A DNA stretch of 19,365 nucleotides from Erythrobacteraceae bacterium CCH12-C2 (GCA_001556995.1 LSKF01000035.1:1-19365), one strand, 5' to 3'; counted from the stretch's first letter, positions 5,814 through 14,012 are shown. Notes: generated by a model from the sequence alone, not told the origin. Program-made: numbers and translations.

Positions 5814-7817
5814 GTGTCGGCAGTGCCAAGCAGCGATGACAGCCAGCCCGGCCAGTCCTCAAGTCGCCCAAGTGTGTTCCTGAGCTATTCGCGCGGCGAT
5901 CAGGCCCGCGCCCGGCAGGTGATCGACCTGCTCGAAGCCCACGGGTTCGATGTGTGGTGGGACGGGCGGCTCGAAGGCGGGGAGAATTACCTCCAGACCA
6001 CCGAGACCGCGCTGGAAACCGCAGATTGCGTGGTGGTGCTGTGGTCGGCGGCGGCGGTAGCCTCGCACTGGGTCCGCGACGAGGCGCAGCGCGGGCGCGA
6101 GCGGGGGTGCCTCGTGCCGCTGACCATCGACGGGACGATGGCGCCGCTCGGCTTTCGGCAATTCCAGCTGCTCGATATCAGCAGCTGGGACGGCGCGTCG
6201 ACCAGCCCCGAGGCGGGGCGCGTCATGGTGGCGGTGCGAGCCAAGGCTGGCGCGGGTTCGCAGGGTCCAGCCCAGGTTGTGCCGCTTTCAGTCCCGGCGC
6301 AAACTGCCGCTGCCCTGCCTCATACCAGCGGTCCCGCTCTCTCGCGCCGGACGTTGATGATCGGCGGGGCGGGGCTGGTGGGGGCAGCGGGCGTGCTGGG
6401 CGCATGGCAGTTCGGGATGTTTGCATCCCCTGCTTCGGCGGCGATTTCGATGGTGGTGCTGCCCTTCGCCAACCAGACCGGCGATCCCGAAAAGAAGTGG
6501 TTTTCTGACGGGCTTTCCAATGAGTTACGCGCTGTCTTGGTGCGCAACCCCCGACTCCAGGTGTCCGCGCCGACGTCCTCAAGTGCAATCGAGGGCGAGG
6601 ATGACTTCGCCATCGGACGCAAGCTTGGTGTCGGCCACATCCTGCGCGGCAGCGTACAGCGCGATGCCACTCGCCTGCGCATCTCAGCCGAACTGGTGGC
6701 GATCGAAGGTGGACTGGTCCGATGGGCCGAGAGCTTTGATCGCAGTCTCGAAGATGTCTTTGCGGTGCAGACGGAAATCGCTGAAACCGTTGCACTTTCG
6801 CTGGTGGCCGATCTCGCCGACAAGGATGAGGCGCGCCGGTCAATCGAAGCCCAGAAGGCCATCGGCAGCACCGAAAATGTCGTTGCCTACGAAGCCTTCC
6901 TGCGCGGATTCTCGCTCTACAATCTGTCAAGCGGGGCCGATACCGACCAGGCGGCACTTGCGGAATTCGACGCAGCGATTGAAGCGGACCCCGTTTACGC
7001 TGGAGCCCATGCCATGCGTTCGACGATGCTCGCAGGGATGGCTGGTGCGGCAAATGATGTGGAGGAGGCCCGCGGGCTCTATGCGCAGGCGATCGCTGCG
7101 GCGGAGCGGGCCATCGCCATTGAACCGAAGCTCGCCCGGGGTCACCTCGCATTAGGTTTCGCGCTGAATAACGGGCTGTTGAAACGCGCCAAGGCGATCC
7201 CGCATTACCGCGCTGCCGAGCAGCTCGCGCCAGGAGATGCCGACATATTGCGCGGGGTGGCGACGTTCCATTCCTATGGCAAGGAAAAGGCGCTCGCCGC
7301 GCGAATGATTGCAAAGGTTCTGGAGCTTGACCCACTCAATGCCCGCGCATGGAACGCTGCGGGTTACATCGCATTGTTCGCCCGCGATTACCCCTTGGTC
7401 ATAACGCGGATGCGGCGCGCACTGGCGCTCAACCCCGGAATTGTCAGCGCACGTTTCGGTATTGCCAATGCGCTCCTGATGATGGGCGATGCGGCGGGCG
7501 CGTTAGCCGAAGCCGCTCAGGAGCCGGTTCCTATATTCGCGCTCACTGCAAAGGCGATCGCAGCGGACCGGCTTGGCGATGCGGCTACAGCAAACGCAGC
7601 TTTTGCGGCGTTGATCGACCAGTATGGCGATGCAGGCCTTTATCAGCAGGCGGAGGTTATCGCGCAGCGCGGCGATTTGGGCGAAGCCATCAACCGGTTG
7701 CAACAAGCCTATGCCGTATCCGATCCCGGAATGCTGTTTGCGCCCAATGACCCGCTGCTCGATCCCCTCCGCGGGGAGGCGGGTTTCAAGGAATTGCTTT
7801 CCCGCCTTGGGTCATGA
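5814..7817 (+). CDS. TIR domain - transmembrane - TolB-like - TPR protein
   Basis: A 667-residue protein. I chose GTG 5814 because AGGA (5804-5807) sits 6 nt upstream; a TTG at 5745 would add 23 unlikely residues. The N-terminal TIR domain spans about 20-125: SVFLSYSRGD (box 1), FDVWWDGRLEGGENY, CVVVLWSAAAVASHWVRDEA. The Trp/Glu pair near 86 and 90 matches the position of the catalytic Glu in NAD-cleaving TIRs. A basic turn (SRR) and a hydrophobic helix at about 180-203 anchor it in the membrane. From about 212 a TolB-like/FlgO-type domain follows (ISMVVLPFANQTGDPEKKWF), then TPR repeats from about 360 to 640. The layout suggests a cytoplasmic TIR joined to a periplasmic sensing part. A lipoprotein gene follows 43 nt downstream. 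Whether the TIR domain is enzymatic or a scaffold cannot be told. Confidence 0.85.
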   Translation: MSAVPSSDDSQPGQSSSRPSVFLSYSRGDQARARQVIDLLEAHGFDVWWDGRLEGGENYLQTTETALETADCVVVLWSAAAVASHWVRDEAQRGRERGCLVPLTIDGTMAPLGFRQFQLLDISSWDGASTSPEAGRVMVAVRAKAGAGSQGPAQVVPLSVPAQTAAALPHTSGPALSRRTLMIGGAGLVGAAGVLGAWQFGMFASPASAAISMVVLPFANQTGDPEKKWFSDGLSNELRAVLVRNPRLQVSAPTSSSAIEGEDDFAIGRKLGVGHILRGSVQRDATRLRISAELVAIEGGLVRWAESFDRSLEDVFAVQTEIAETVALSLVADLADKDEARRSIEAQKAIGSTENVVAYEAFLRGFSLYNLSSGADTDQAALAEFDAAIEADPVYAGAHAMRSTMLAGMAGAANDVEEARGLYAQAIAAAERAIAIEPKLARGHLALGFALNNGLLKRAKAIPHYRAAEQLAPGDADILRGVATFHSYGKEKALAARMIAKVLELDPLNARAWNAAGYIALFARDYPLVITRMRRALALNPGIVSARFGIANALLMMGDAAGALAEAAQEPVPIFALTAKAIAADRLGDAATANAAFAALIDQYGDAGLYQQAEVIAQRGDLGEAINRLQQAYAVSDPGMLFAPNDPLLDPLRGEAGFKELLSRLGS

Positions 7818-7860
7818 TAGCACCGCTGGGCCCAATAGGGGGCGACTGAGGGGTGACAAG

Positions 7861-8112
7861 ATGAAAAAAATCGTGACTTTCGCCGTGATGGCGAGCGGCG
7901 CGCTGGCACTGGCGGCGTGCGGGGCCAAAAAGGAGGAAGCTCCGGCGGAACCGGCCGAAGCCGAAATGATGATGCCCGAAGGCGAAACGCCGGCACCTGT
8001 CGATGAAGCGGCTGCTGCGGCCGAGGGCATGGACCCCACCGGCAACCCGATCCGCCCGGCTGACGCCGAAGCTACCCCGGCGGCTGAAGAAGCCGCTCCT
8101 GCTACGGAATAA
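7861..8112 (+). CDS. Small Ala/Glu/Pro-rich lipoprotein
   Basis: An 83-residue protein with a lipoprotein signal: MKKIVTF, a hydrophobic stretch, then the lipobox LAAC with the modified cysteine at residue 20. The mature part is low-complexity, acidic and rich in Ala, Pro and Glu (KKEEAPAEPAEAEMMMPEGE...), with no fold I can recognise. It is likely extended and tethered to the inner or outer membrane. GAGGGG at 7848-7853 gives a good ribosome-binding site. It lies 43 nt after the TIR-TPR gene on the same strand and may be co-transcribed. Small acidic lipoproteins of this sort are common and poorly characterised in Sphingomonadales. Confidence 0.75.
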   Translation: MKKIVTFAVMASGALALAACGAKKEEAPAEPAEAEMMMPEGETPAPVDEAAAAAEGMDPTGNPIRPADAEATPAAEEAAPATE

Positions 8113-8121
8113 TCCCGTCAC

Positions 8122-8159
8122 GGCTCGCGCGATGTTCCACGTGAAACGCCGCGCGAGCC
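8122..8159. terminator. Bidirectional terminator-like palindrome between convergent genes
   Basis: GGCTCGCGCG (8122-8131) and CGCGCGAGCC (8150-8159) are a perfect 10-bp inverted repeat. The enclosed 18 nt carry a second dyad around CACGTG with the same centre, so 16 of 19 pairs match across 38 bp. It lies between the lipoprotein stop and the end of the convergent protease gene, where a shared terminator is expected. No T-run follows on either side, so factor-independent termination would be weak. Confidence 0.55.
8133..8148. promoter_or_regulatory. parS-like ParB binding site
   Basis: TGTTCCACGTGAAACG differs from the widely conserved chromosomal parS consensus TGTTNCACGTGAAACA only at the last base. 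The core GTT-N-CACGTGAAAC is intact. It is intergenic and sits at the exact centre of the larger palindrome at 8122-8159. ParB/Spo0J nucleates at such sites during chromosome segregation, usually in the origin-proximal region. No parA, parB or dnaA gene is in the window, so origin proximity cannot be tested here. Confidence 0.6.
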
Positions 8160-8175
8160 TGACCCAATAGCGGCC

Positions 8176-10470
8176 TTAGCGGGACCTGGCCGGGGGCAAG
8201 ACCCGGTTGAGCCAGGCTTGAACATTGGGATGCGCAACCCGGACATAACGGCTCGCCGTTCCGGTCGTCCCGCATTTCTCGCCCGCGCTCACCACCCCGA
8301 TGATGGTCGGCACCTTGTCAGGATCGGCATAGGTGATGAGCGGCCCGCCACTATCCCCATAACACGCCTGCCCGCCGCGCTCGCCCTTGGCCTGGTCGGC
8401 ACACAGCACCGAATCGCGCCGGACGTCGCGCCCGCCGAACCGGGTCGCTGCGGTGCAGCTGGCGGGATCGCGCAGCGACAGCCGGGCACCGCGCAGCACA
8501 TCGGGCTTTTTCCCGCCGACCAGTTCGGTCCGCCCCCAGCCATAGGTATAGGCCGGATCGCCTGTCTTGATCGGACGGCTGCCGAGCGGTTGGGGATCGG
8601 TGCGGATTTTTGCGATCGGCAATACCTCGCTGCCGCGCTTGCCCGCGCGGGTATCATACTGCACCAGCGCGATATCGAAGGCGAAGGTCGTGCGGTCGTA
8701 ATCGGGATGCTGCTCGACCCGGAGGATCGGATAGGCATAGCCTTCATCGCTCAGCGGATTGATGAGCCCCAGCCGCACCTCGTGCCCGCCATAAAGGATC
8801 GAGAGCCCCTTTTCGTCGGTCAGGCAATGCGCGGCGGTAAGGATCCAGCCTTCGCGGATTACCGCCCCGCCGCATAGCACACGCTGTTCGGGGACGAGCC
8901 GTTGGCGGTTGAGCAGCGGCGGGCGCCACAGCAGCGCTTGCCACGGCGCAGCGCCGCGGCGGACGTTGAAGCCGTTGCCAATCACCCGCGCCACGGTGGT
9001 GCAGATTGTATCTTTGTAGCGCCGCCCTTCGAACTTCACCGAAGTGGACGTGCAGCGGGCGGCGCGCTCCTTGGCGGTTTCGGGTCTTCTATCTTCGGCG
9101 CGGCGGCGATCTTCCTCGGCCTTTTCCTCTGGGGTGAGGTCGGGCGCGAAGTCGTCGCTGGCGAGCATCAGCGGGCTGGCAGGATCGGCCTTGGCCTGCT
9201 CTTCGAGGAACCCGCAGGCCATGTCCCGGCCCTCGTCGCATTGCGGGGCATAGAGCGCAGCGGCGCGCGGCAGGTCTTGCGCGATGCGCTCGCCCCGGGC
9301 CAATTCATCGGCGAGCACTTCGCAGGCTGTGCCCCCGTTCGCGGCACAGGCTTGCGTAAGATAGGCCTCATAGGGGGCGGGGTCGAAGGCTTCGCCCGCG
9401 TTCCAGAGCCCGATCATGGCATTGGCAGCGGGCAGGCACATGTCGCTCGCCCCGGCCTCGCAGCCAGCTCCCAGCAGCGCCAGCCCCCGGGCCCGGTTTT
9501 CAAGCGGGCTGCCTGATTGCGTCAACAACGCGGCAAAGTCGCGGCAGGCGGCCTGTTCGCCTGCTTCACAGCGCGCCGAAAGCAGCGGCCATTGGCGCAG
9601 TTCCTCGGCAGCTTTGCAGTCATATTCGGCACGGGCACAGGTGCGATCAAAATAGGCAAGGGCAGCGGCGCGCGCGGCCGGATCCTCGCCCCGGCTGGTG
9701 CCAAGCACCGCATTGCCGCGTTGGCGGCAGGCCCAGTTATCGCCCGCCCTGCAGCCGAGTTCCTGATAGAGCACGGCTTGCGCTGCCGCCTCGGGAGCGG
9801 GCTGTGCTTGCCAGTAAGACGCACCCATCTCGCAAGCAGCGGTGTCGCCCACGCGGCACTGTCGGTCGATCAGAGCGAGGCCCTCTGCGAGATCGGCTTC
9901 GCTGCCGCCCTGCCCCATCAACACCCCGGCGAGCGCGCGGCAGCTTTCCCGCCTGCCCTTGGCGCAGGTCGCGCGGCGCAGCGCGGTGGCGGCCTGCGCA
10001 TCGGGCTCGCCCCAATTGCCCCACGCCAGCGCGTCCGCCTCGACATCGCAGGCCTCGAGCACATCGAGGCGGCAGGCGCGGACCGTGAAGGCCGCAACCG
10101 CCTCCTGCCCGACCTCCCTGTCGGCGTCGCGCAGCAGATTGGCGAGGTTGAAGCAGCCCTCGCCATCCGCGGCGGTGCAGGCCTTGCGGTAAAGCAGTTC
10201 GGCGACGGGGCGGTTTTGCGGGCGACCTTCGCCTTGCTCGAACGCGGTGCCGAGCGCGGTGCAGGCTGTGACCTTGCCCGCCCTGCAGGCCGCATCGTCA
10301 GCATCGGCGTCGGCCATTTCGGCGGCGAGCTTTTCGGCAGATTTGGAGGTCGACGCGCGCTGGCCGCTTTCGGGATAGCTGCGCGGGATGGGGCTATCCG
10401 CGCGTGCTGGCGTGGTCAGCGCCAGGAGAGACAGCCACATGCCGAGCAGAATTGCCGAGTGCGCTCTCAT
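8176..10470 (-). CDS. Exported Sel1-repeat protein fused to a trypsin-like (S1) serine protease
   Basis: About 764 residues from ATG 10470; a GTG directly before it is possible, and GGGGGGAC upstream favours the ATG. A signal peptide ends near ALTTPARA, so the protein is periplasmic or secreted. Residues about 55-440 are Sel1/TPR-like helical repeats unusually rich in cysteine, with recurring units such as AACRAGKVTACTALGTAFEQ and GCFNLANLL, suggesting disulfides. A linker at about 440-490 is charged. Residues about 500-760 form an S1 protease with an intact triad: His near 549 (LTAAHC), Asp near 600 (FDIALV), Ser near 708 (GDSGGP). The repeats may recruit substrates or partners. It is divergent from the SLOG gene, with 170 nt between them. 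Confidence 0.87.
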   Translation of the reverse strand: MRAHSAILLGMWLSLLALTTPARADSPIPRSYPESGQRASTSKSAEKLAAEMADADADDAACRAGKVTACTALGTAFEQGEGRPQNRPVAELLYRKACTAADGEGCFNLANLLRDADREVGQEAVAAFTVRACRLDVLEACDVEADALAWGNWGEPDAQAATALRRATCAKGRRESCRALAGVLMGQGGSEADLAEGLALIDRQCRVGDTAACEMGASYWQAQPAPEAAAQAVLYQELGCRAGDNWACRQRGNAVLGTSRGEDPAARAAALAYFDRTCARAEYDCKAAEELRQWPLLSARCEAGEQAACRDFAALLTQSGSPLENRARGLALLGAGCEAGASDMCLPAANAMIGLWNAGEAFDPAPYEAYLTQACAANGGTACEVLADELARGERIAQDLPRAAALYAPQCDEGRDMACGFLEEQAKADPASPLMLASDDFAPDLTPEEKAEEDRRRAEDRRPETAKERAARCTSTSVKFEGRRYKDTICTTVARVIGNGFNVRRGAAPWQALLWRPPLLNRQRLVPEQRVLCGGAVIREGWILTAAHCLTDEKGLSILYGGHEVRLGLINPLSDEGYAYPILRVEQHPDYDRTTFAFDIALVQYDTRAGKRGSEVLPIAKIRTDPQPLGSRPIKTGDPAYTYGWGRTELVGGKKPDVLRGARLSLRDPASCTAATRFGGRDVRRDSVLCADQAKGERGGQACYGDSGGPLITYADPDKVPTIIGVVSAGEKCGTTGTASRYVRVAHPNVQAWLNRVLPPARSR

Positions 10471-10530
10471 CACGTGTCCCCCCTGTGCCCCTGACGCGGA
10501 GTATGCGCGCCGCGCGCGCCAGCGTCAAAC

Positions 10531-10588
10531 CGCGGGGCCGCAAACCGCCCCGCGGCGCGCATCGCCCCTTGTCTCTCCCCGAGACAAG
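10531..10588. other. Two hairpins in the divergent spacer before the SLOG gene
   Basis: The spacer 10474-10640 separates divergent genes. CGCGGGGC (10531-10538) pairs with GCCCCGCG (10547-10554). CTTGTCTC (10568-10575) pairs with GAGACAAG (10581-10588) around a 5-nt loop; both stems are perfect. No clear -10/-35 pair was found. The second hairpin, about 50 nt before the SLOG start, could be an operator or a structured leader of that mRNA. Confidence 0.45.
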
Positions 10589-10640
10589 CGGTTAAGCAGG
10601 GTCCGGCCCGTGGTTCCGGCGGGCAGGAGACCGTCCGCCG

Positions 10641-12620
10641 ATGCCTTCCGAGCCCCCTGCCGGTATCCGGGCCGATTGGCAGCCGCATCTTGCGCTTGGC
10701 GTCACCGGACACCGGGCATCCAACCCTTCGTTCGCTGCGCATTGGCAGGCCATCGCCGCCGCTCTGGAAGCCCTGTTTGCGCGGATCGACGAGATTGCTG
10801 CGGCTCTGCCGGGCACGCGCGGGACGCTGCGGTTGCACAGCTTGCTGGTCGACGGAACGGATCAGATTGCCGCTGAATTGGCGCTGACGCGGGGCTGGGA
10901 TCTGGTGGTGCCGCTGCCCTTCGGCGCGGACCTGAACCTCGCGATCAACGCCCATCCTGCAACCCCGGCGGATGCGGCGGCGCTGTGCCGCGGCGAGCCT
11001 GCCGCCGATCCGACCGTCGAGGCCCGCGCGGCCGCGATCCGCGCGATCACTGCCCGCGCGCAATTGTTCGAACTGGCCGACCGTGACGCCGAGGTCGAGC
11101 GCCTGTGGCAGGCCGCGCTCGTCGATCCCGATGACCGGGTCGCCGCCCGCGCGTTTGAGGCGTTGGCTTCGGAGAATGTCGCGCTCGCCGGGCGGGTGAT
11201 GATTGAACGCACCGATCTGATGATCGCGGTATGGGATGGGCTGGTGGCCAACCTGCCGGGCGGCACCGGGCATACCGTCACCGCTGCGCTCCAGATGGGC
11301 ACCCCAGTGCTGCTGATCGATCCGGCGGCAGCGGGATCGTGGACGATCCTTACCCGGCCCGAGGAGCTGGCGCATCTTGGTCAGCGCGATGCGGGCGGCG
11401 CGCCCGATTGCGCGCGGCTCGAAGCGATTATTCGCGGCGCGGTGGTGGTTGATGGCTGGAAGCCGTCGCAGTTGGCGGCGGAGGAATGGAAGCCGCGCAG
11501 CAGCCGCTTTTTCGGGCTCTATCGCCGGATCGAACGCGTATTCGGCGGGACTGGTGGGGCACTGGGAGCGCTTCGGGTGGACTACGAGCCGCCCGAAGCG
11601 ATCGCTTCAGGCAGTGCGGCCGGATTGTTGCAAGCGGCGCAGACCATGCCAGGGGGTGATGCACAGGTCGCGCGCGAGCTGGCCGACGACGTACTGCCGC
11701 TGTTCGCCTGGGCGGACGGTGTCGCGAGCCGCCTCGCCGATGCCTATCGCAGCGGCATGTGCGTCAATTTCGTGCTGGCGACGCTCGCGGTGATTATCGG
11801 GCTGGCCTATCTCCCCGCCGGGCTTGGGAGCGCCAAGTGGGCCTTTGCCGGGGTCGAACTGCTGTTGCTGGCGGGCATTCTGGCACTGACTGCAGCGGGA
11901 TCGCGGCTCGGCTGGCACCGGCGCTGGTTCGAATTGCGGCGAGTGGCGGAATATCTGCGCCACGCCCCGGTGCTGCTGCTGCTGGGTGTGGCGCGGTCGA
12001 CTGGGCGCTGGCCGCAAAGCGGCGGCGGCGAGCGGCAAGCCGAATGGCCCGAGCATTTCGCCCGCCATGCGCTGCGTGATGTCGGCCTGCCGCGCATCCG
12101 CCTCTCCCGCGCCTATCTGCGCAAGGGCCTTGCCGAGGTCGCCCTGCCGCATGTCACCGCCCAGCGCGCCTATCACACCGCCAAGGCGCACCGGCTGGAG
12201 ACGGTGCATCACCGGCTCGACCGGGCGGCAGGCACCTGCTTTGCGCTCGCGGTGGCATCGGTGCTGGCTTATCTGACGATCAAGCTCGGGGGCATGGCCG
12301 GGGTGCTGCCCAAAGAGTGGGCGAGCGCCACCTCGGCGCTGTTCACCTTCCTCGGCGTCGCCTTCCCGACGCTTGGCGCAAACCTTGCCGGAATTCGCTA
12401 TTTCGGCGACTTTGAACGCTTCGGCGCGATTTCGCGGGTGGCGGCGCAGCGGCTCGGCGAGATCGAGACGCGGATGACCCTGCTGCTATCGGGCGCCGAT
12501 CAAGCGCTGACCTATGCCGCTGTCGCCGATCTGCTTCATGCACTCGACGAGGCGGTGGTGGGCGAGATCGAAAGCTGGCAGGCGGTGTTCGGGGCCAAGC
12601 ACCTCGCGCTTCCAGCTTAG
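10641..12620 (+). CDS. SLOG domain fused to SLATT/DUF4231-like membrane modules
   Basis: A 659-residue protein; AGGAG at 10625-10629 lies 11 nt before the ATG. Residues about 15-235 look like a SLOG (DprA/LOG/YpsA-type) nucleotide-binding Rossmann fold: LALGVTGHRASNP, then LLVDGTDQIAAELAL...VVPLPF, then ERTDLMIAVWDG with GGTGHTVTAALQMGTPVLLI. Four membrane helices follow in two pairs, at about 374-393 and 400-420, then 531-549 and 563-585. The helix before the second pair (QRAYHTAKAHRLETVHHRLD) and the stretch after it (GIRYFGDFERFGAISRVAAQ) resemble SLATT/DUF4231 two-helix effectors. In comparative-genomic work, SLOG domains are proposed to sense or process nucleotide ligands and SLATT domains to form membrane pores in anti-phage or stress systems. 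Both are fused here. Function in this organism is inference. Confidence 0.75.
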   Translation: MPSEPPAGIRADWQPHLALGVTGHRASNPSFAAHWQAIAAALEALFARIDEIAAALPGTRGTLRLHSLLVDGTDQIAAELALTRGWDLVVPLPFGADLNLAINAHPATPADAAALCRGEPAADPTVEARAAAIRAITARAQLFELADRDAEVERLWQAALVDPDDRVAARAFEALASENVALAGRVMIERTDLMIAVWDGLVANLPGGTGHTVTAALQMGTPVLLIDPAAAGSWTILTRPEELAHLGQRDAGGAPDCARLEAIIRGAVVVDGWKPSQLAAEEWKPRSSRFFGLYRRIERVFGGTGGALGALRVDYEPPEAIASGSAAGLLQAAQTMPGGDAQVARELADDVLPLFAWADGVASRLADAYRSGMCVNFVLATLAVIIGLAYLPAGLGSAKWAFAGVELLLLAGILALTAAGSRLGWHRRWFELRRVAEYLRHAPVLLLLGVARSTGRWPQSGGGERQAEWPEHFARHALRDVGLPRIRLSRAYLRKGLAEVALPHVTAQRAYHTAKAHRLETVHHRLDRAAGTCFALAVASVLAYLTIKLGGMAGVLPKEWASATSALFTFLGVAFPTLGANLAGIRYFGDFERFGAISRVAAQRLGEIETRMTLLLSGADQALTYAAVADLLHALDEAVVGEIESWQAVFGAKHLALPA

Positions 12621-13780
12621 CGCTGGCGCGCGTCGACCAGCGCGTCGAACAGCTTGCGGCGTGGGGCCGAACCGATCCCGACGGCGATGCCCCCTAACCG
12701 ACGCTGATCGGGCCACAAGGGGTCGCACTCTGTGCCGCGCGGGGCGCAGCTATCGAACAACACCAGCGGTTCGGCACTGGTCATCCGCGCCACCCGGCGC
12801 ATGAGCAGGCGATCGGGCACGAAGTGCGCCATGGTCTCGTCATGGGCCATCCTGAGGCCATAGCCATAGCGTCCCGATGTCAGCCAGCAAGTCATCGCCA
12901 CGATCTGCTCGCCCGCGCGCAGGCTGGCGAGCCGCGCAACGCCGCGGCGACTGCCATGCCGGACAACGTCACGAAACAGAGCCGAAGTGGCAGGCGTAAT
13001 GCCCTTCGCACGTGCGGCGCGCGCGCGCTCACCTGCCCGTTCCAGCGCGAAAAATGCGGCCAGCCAGGGCTCGCAATCCTCTGTGCTTTCGTGGAGTACG
13101 AGACTGACCGGACCCAGCGTATCGGTGAGGCGCGCCTCGATCTGGTCAAGCTCCTGATCAAGCGCGCGGGTCGCCGCGATCATTGCGGGGCCTGGGTCAG
13201 GAAAGGGTACAGTGCGGCGCGCCGGGCGGGTGAAGCTGTCGAGGTGGTGTAGCCTGCGGCCCTGCTCGGCGCAGAGGCTGGCGAGCGCGAGCGTCACCGC
13301 AAGGTCGTCCGGCATCGCGCTGCAGAAAAGCCCCAGCGCAAGGCCAGGGCGCCGGTCGAAATGATCGAGCAGCGCCTGCCAGAATGCTTTCTCGGCACCG
13401 GGCAAGACCAGCGGCGTACCGATCGACGGGCTGGGCGCATGCCAGCCTTGCCAGCTCGGGACGGGGCGGCGATCGATGCTGGCTTTCAGCGTCATCGGGA
13501 GCACGCCGACCCAATCCCCCGCCAGCGTTCGTACAATCGCAAGACGAAGCGACGAGGTTGTGCCGTGGTGGCGCAAGGCGGGCTCCATGATCCAGTCGGC
13601 GGCGAAAATGTTGCCCGGCGCCGCCCGAAGGCTGAGTTCCGTCCAGCGACGGCGCTCCTGCTGGGACAAATCGACCGGACGGCGCAATTCGACCAGCAGC
13701 GGCGCCTGCTCCATCAAGGGCGCAAACAGCCCAGCATGGACCTTGCCCGCAGCGAATGCGTTTTCGTGAAACGGCCTCAT
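12617..13780 (-). CDS. GNAT-fold acyltransferase of the BioF2/CelD type
   Basis: A 387-residue soluble protein. The pattern WTELSLRAAPGNIFAADWIM near residues 45-65 and the central-to-C-terminal region with FFALERAGERARAA, FRDVVRHGSRRGVARLASLR and QIVAMTCWL...YGYGLRMAHD is typical of the BioF2-like acetyltransferase domain. This double-GNAT fold occurs in CelD/BcsL and FemAB-like proteins, often acting in cell-envelope or exopolysaccharide modification. The acceptor cannot be predicted. The ATG at 13780 is the first start after an in-frame stop, but its ribosome-binding site is poor. The gene converges on the SLOG gene with a 4-nt overlap of stop codons (TTAG). The upstream spacer 13781-13961 holds an AT-rich patch near 13850-13885 that may carry its promoter; I found nothing else there. 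Confidence 0.75.
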   Translation of the reverse strand: MRPFHENAFAAGKVHAGLFAPLMEQAPLLVELRRPVDLSQQERRRWTELSLRAAPGNIFAADWIMEPALRHHGTTSSLRLAIVRTLAGDWVGVLPMTLKASIDRRPVPSWQGWHAPSPSIGTPLVLPGAEKAFWQALLDHFDRRPGLALGLFCSAMPDDLAVTLALASLCAEQGRRLHHLDSFTRPARRTVPFPDPGPAMIAATRALDQELDQIEARLTDTLGPVSLVLHESTEDCEPWLAAFFALERAGERARAARAKGITPATSALFRDVVRHGSRRGVARLASLRAGEQIVAMTCWLTSGRYGYGLRMAHDETMAHFVPDRLLMRRVARMTSAEPLVLFDSCAPRGTECDPLWPDQRRLGGIAVGIGSAPRRKLFDALVDARQR

Positions 13781-13961
13781 GCGCGCGCCCCGCTTGGGTT
13801 AAGCGGCGGCACCGAGGCGGGGTCTGTCCGTGACATGATTGCGGCCCTGTCAGAAAAATCCCTAACTTATATCAGGTATTTATCGCAGGTGAGGTGAAGA
13901 GGTCGTTAACGCAATCCGGCAATATTTTTACGATTGGCAGTTTGGTGGAAGGTCCATGTCA

Positions 13962-14006
13962 AAGGCCCCCGGCCTCCCCCTGGTCAAGGGGTGGGCCGGG
14001 GGCCTT
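13962..14006 (-). terminator. Strong terminator hairpin downstream of katG
   Basis: AAGGCCCCCGGCC (13962-13974) and GGCCGGGGGCCTT (13994-14006) pair perfectly over 13 bp. Inside, CCCCT and AGGGG add five more pairs around the loop GGTCA. On the minus strand the stem is followed by only three T residues. It lies about 60 nt beyond the katG stop, behind another hairpin, and probably ends the katG transcript. Confidence 0.75.
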
Positions 14007-14012
14007 GTGCGA

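Noticed and set aside
7818..7860. Terminator between the TIR-TPR gene and the lipoprotein gene
   Set aside because: The 43-nt gap shows no clear stem followed by T residues, so co-transcription remains possible.
8176..12620. Protease and SLOG genes as a defence system of trypsin effector plus sensor
   Set aside because: The protease has a clear signal peptide and disulfide-rich repeats, so it acts outside the cytoplasm. A direct cytoplasmic effector role is unlikely; only a loose link was kept as a finding.
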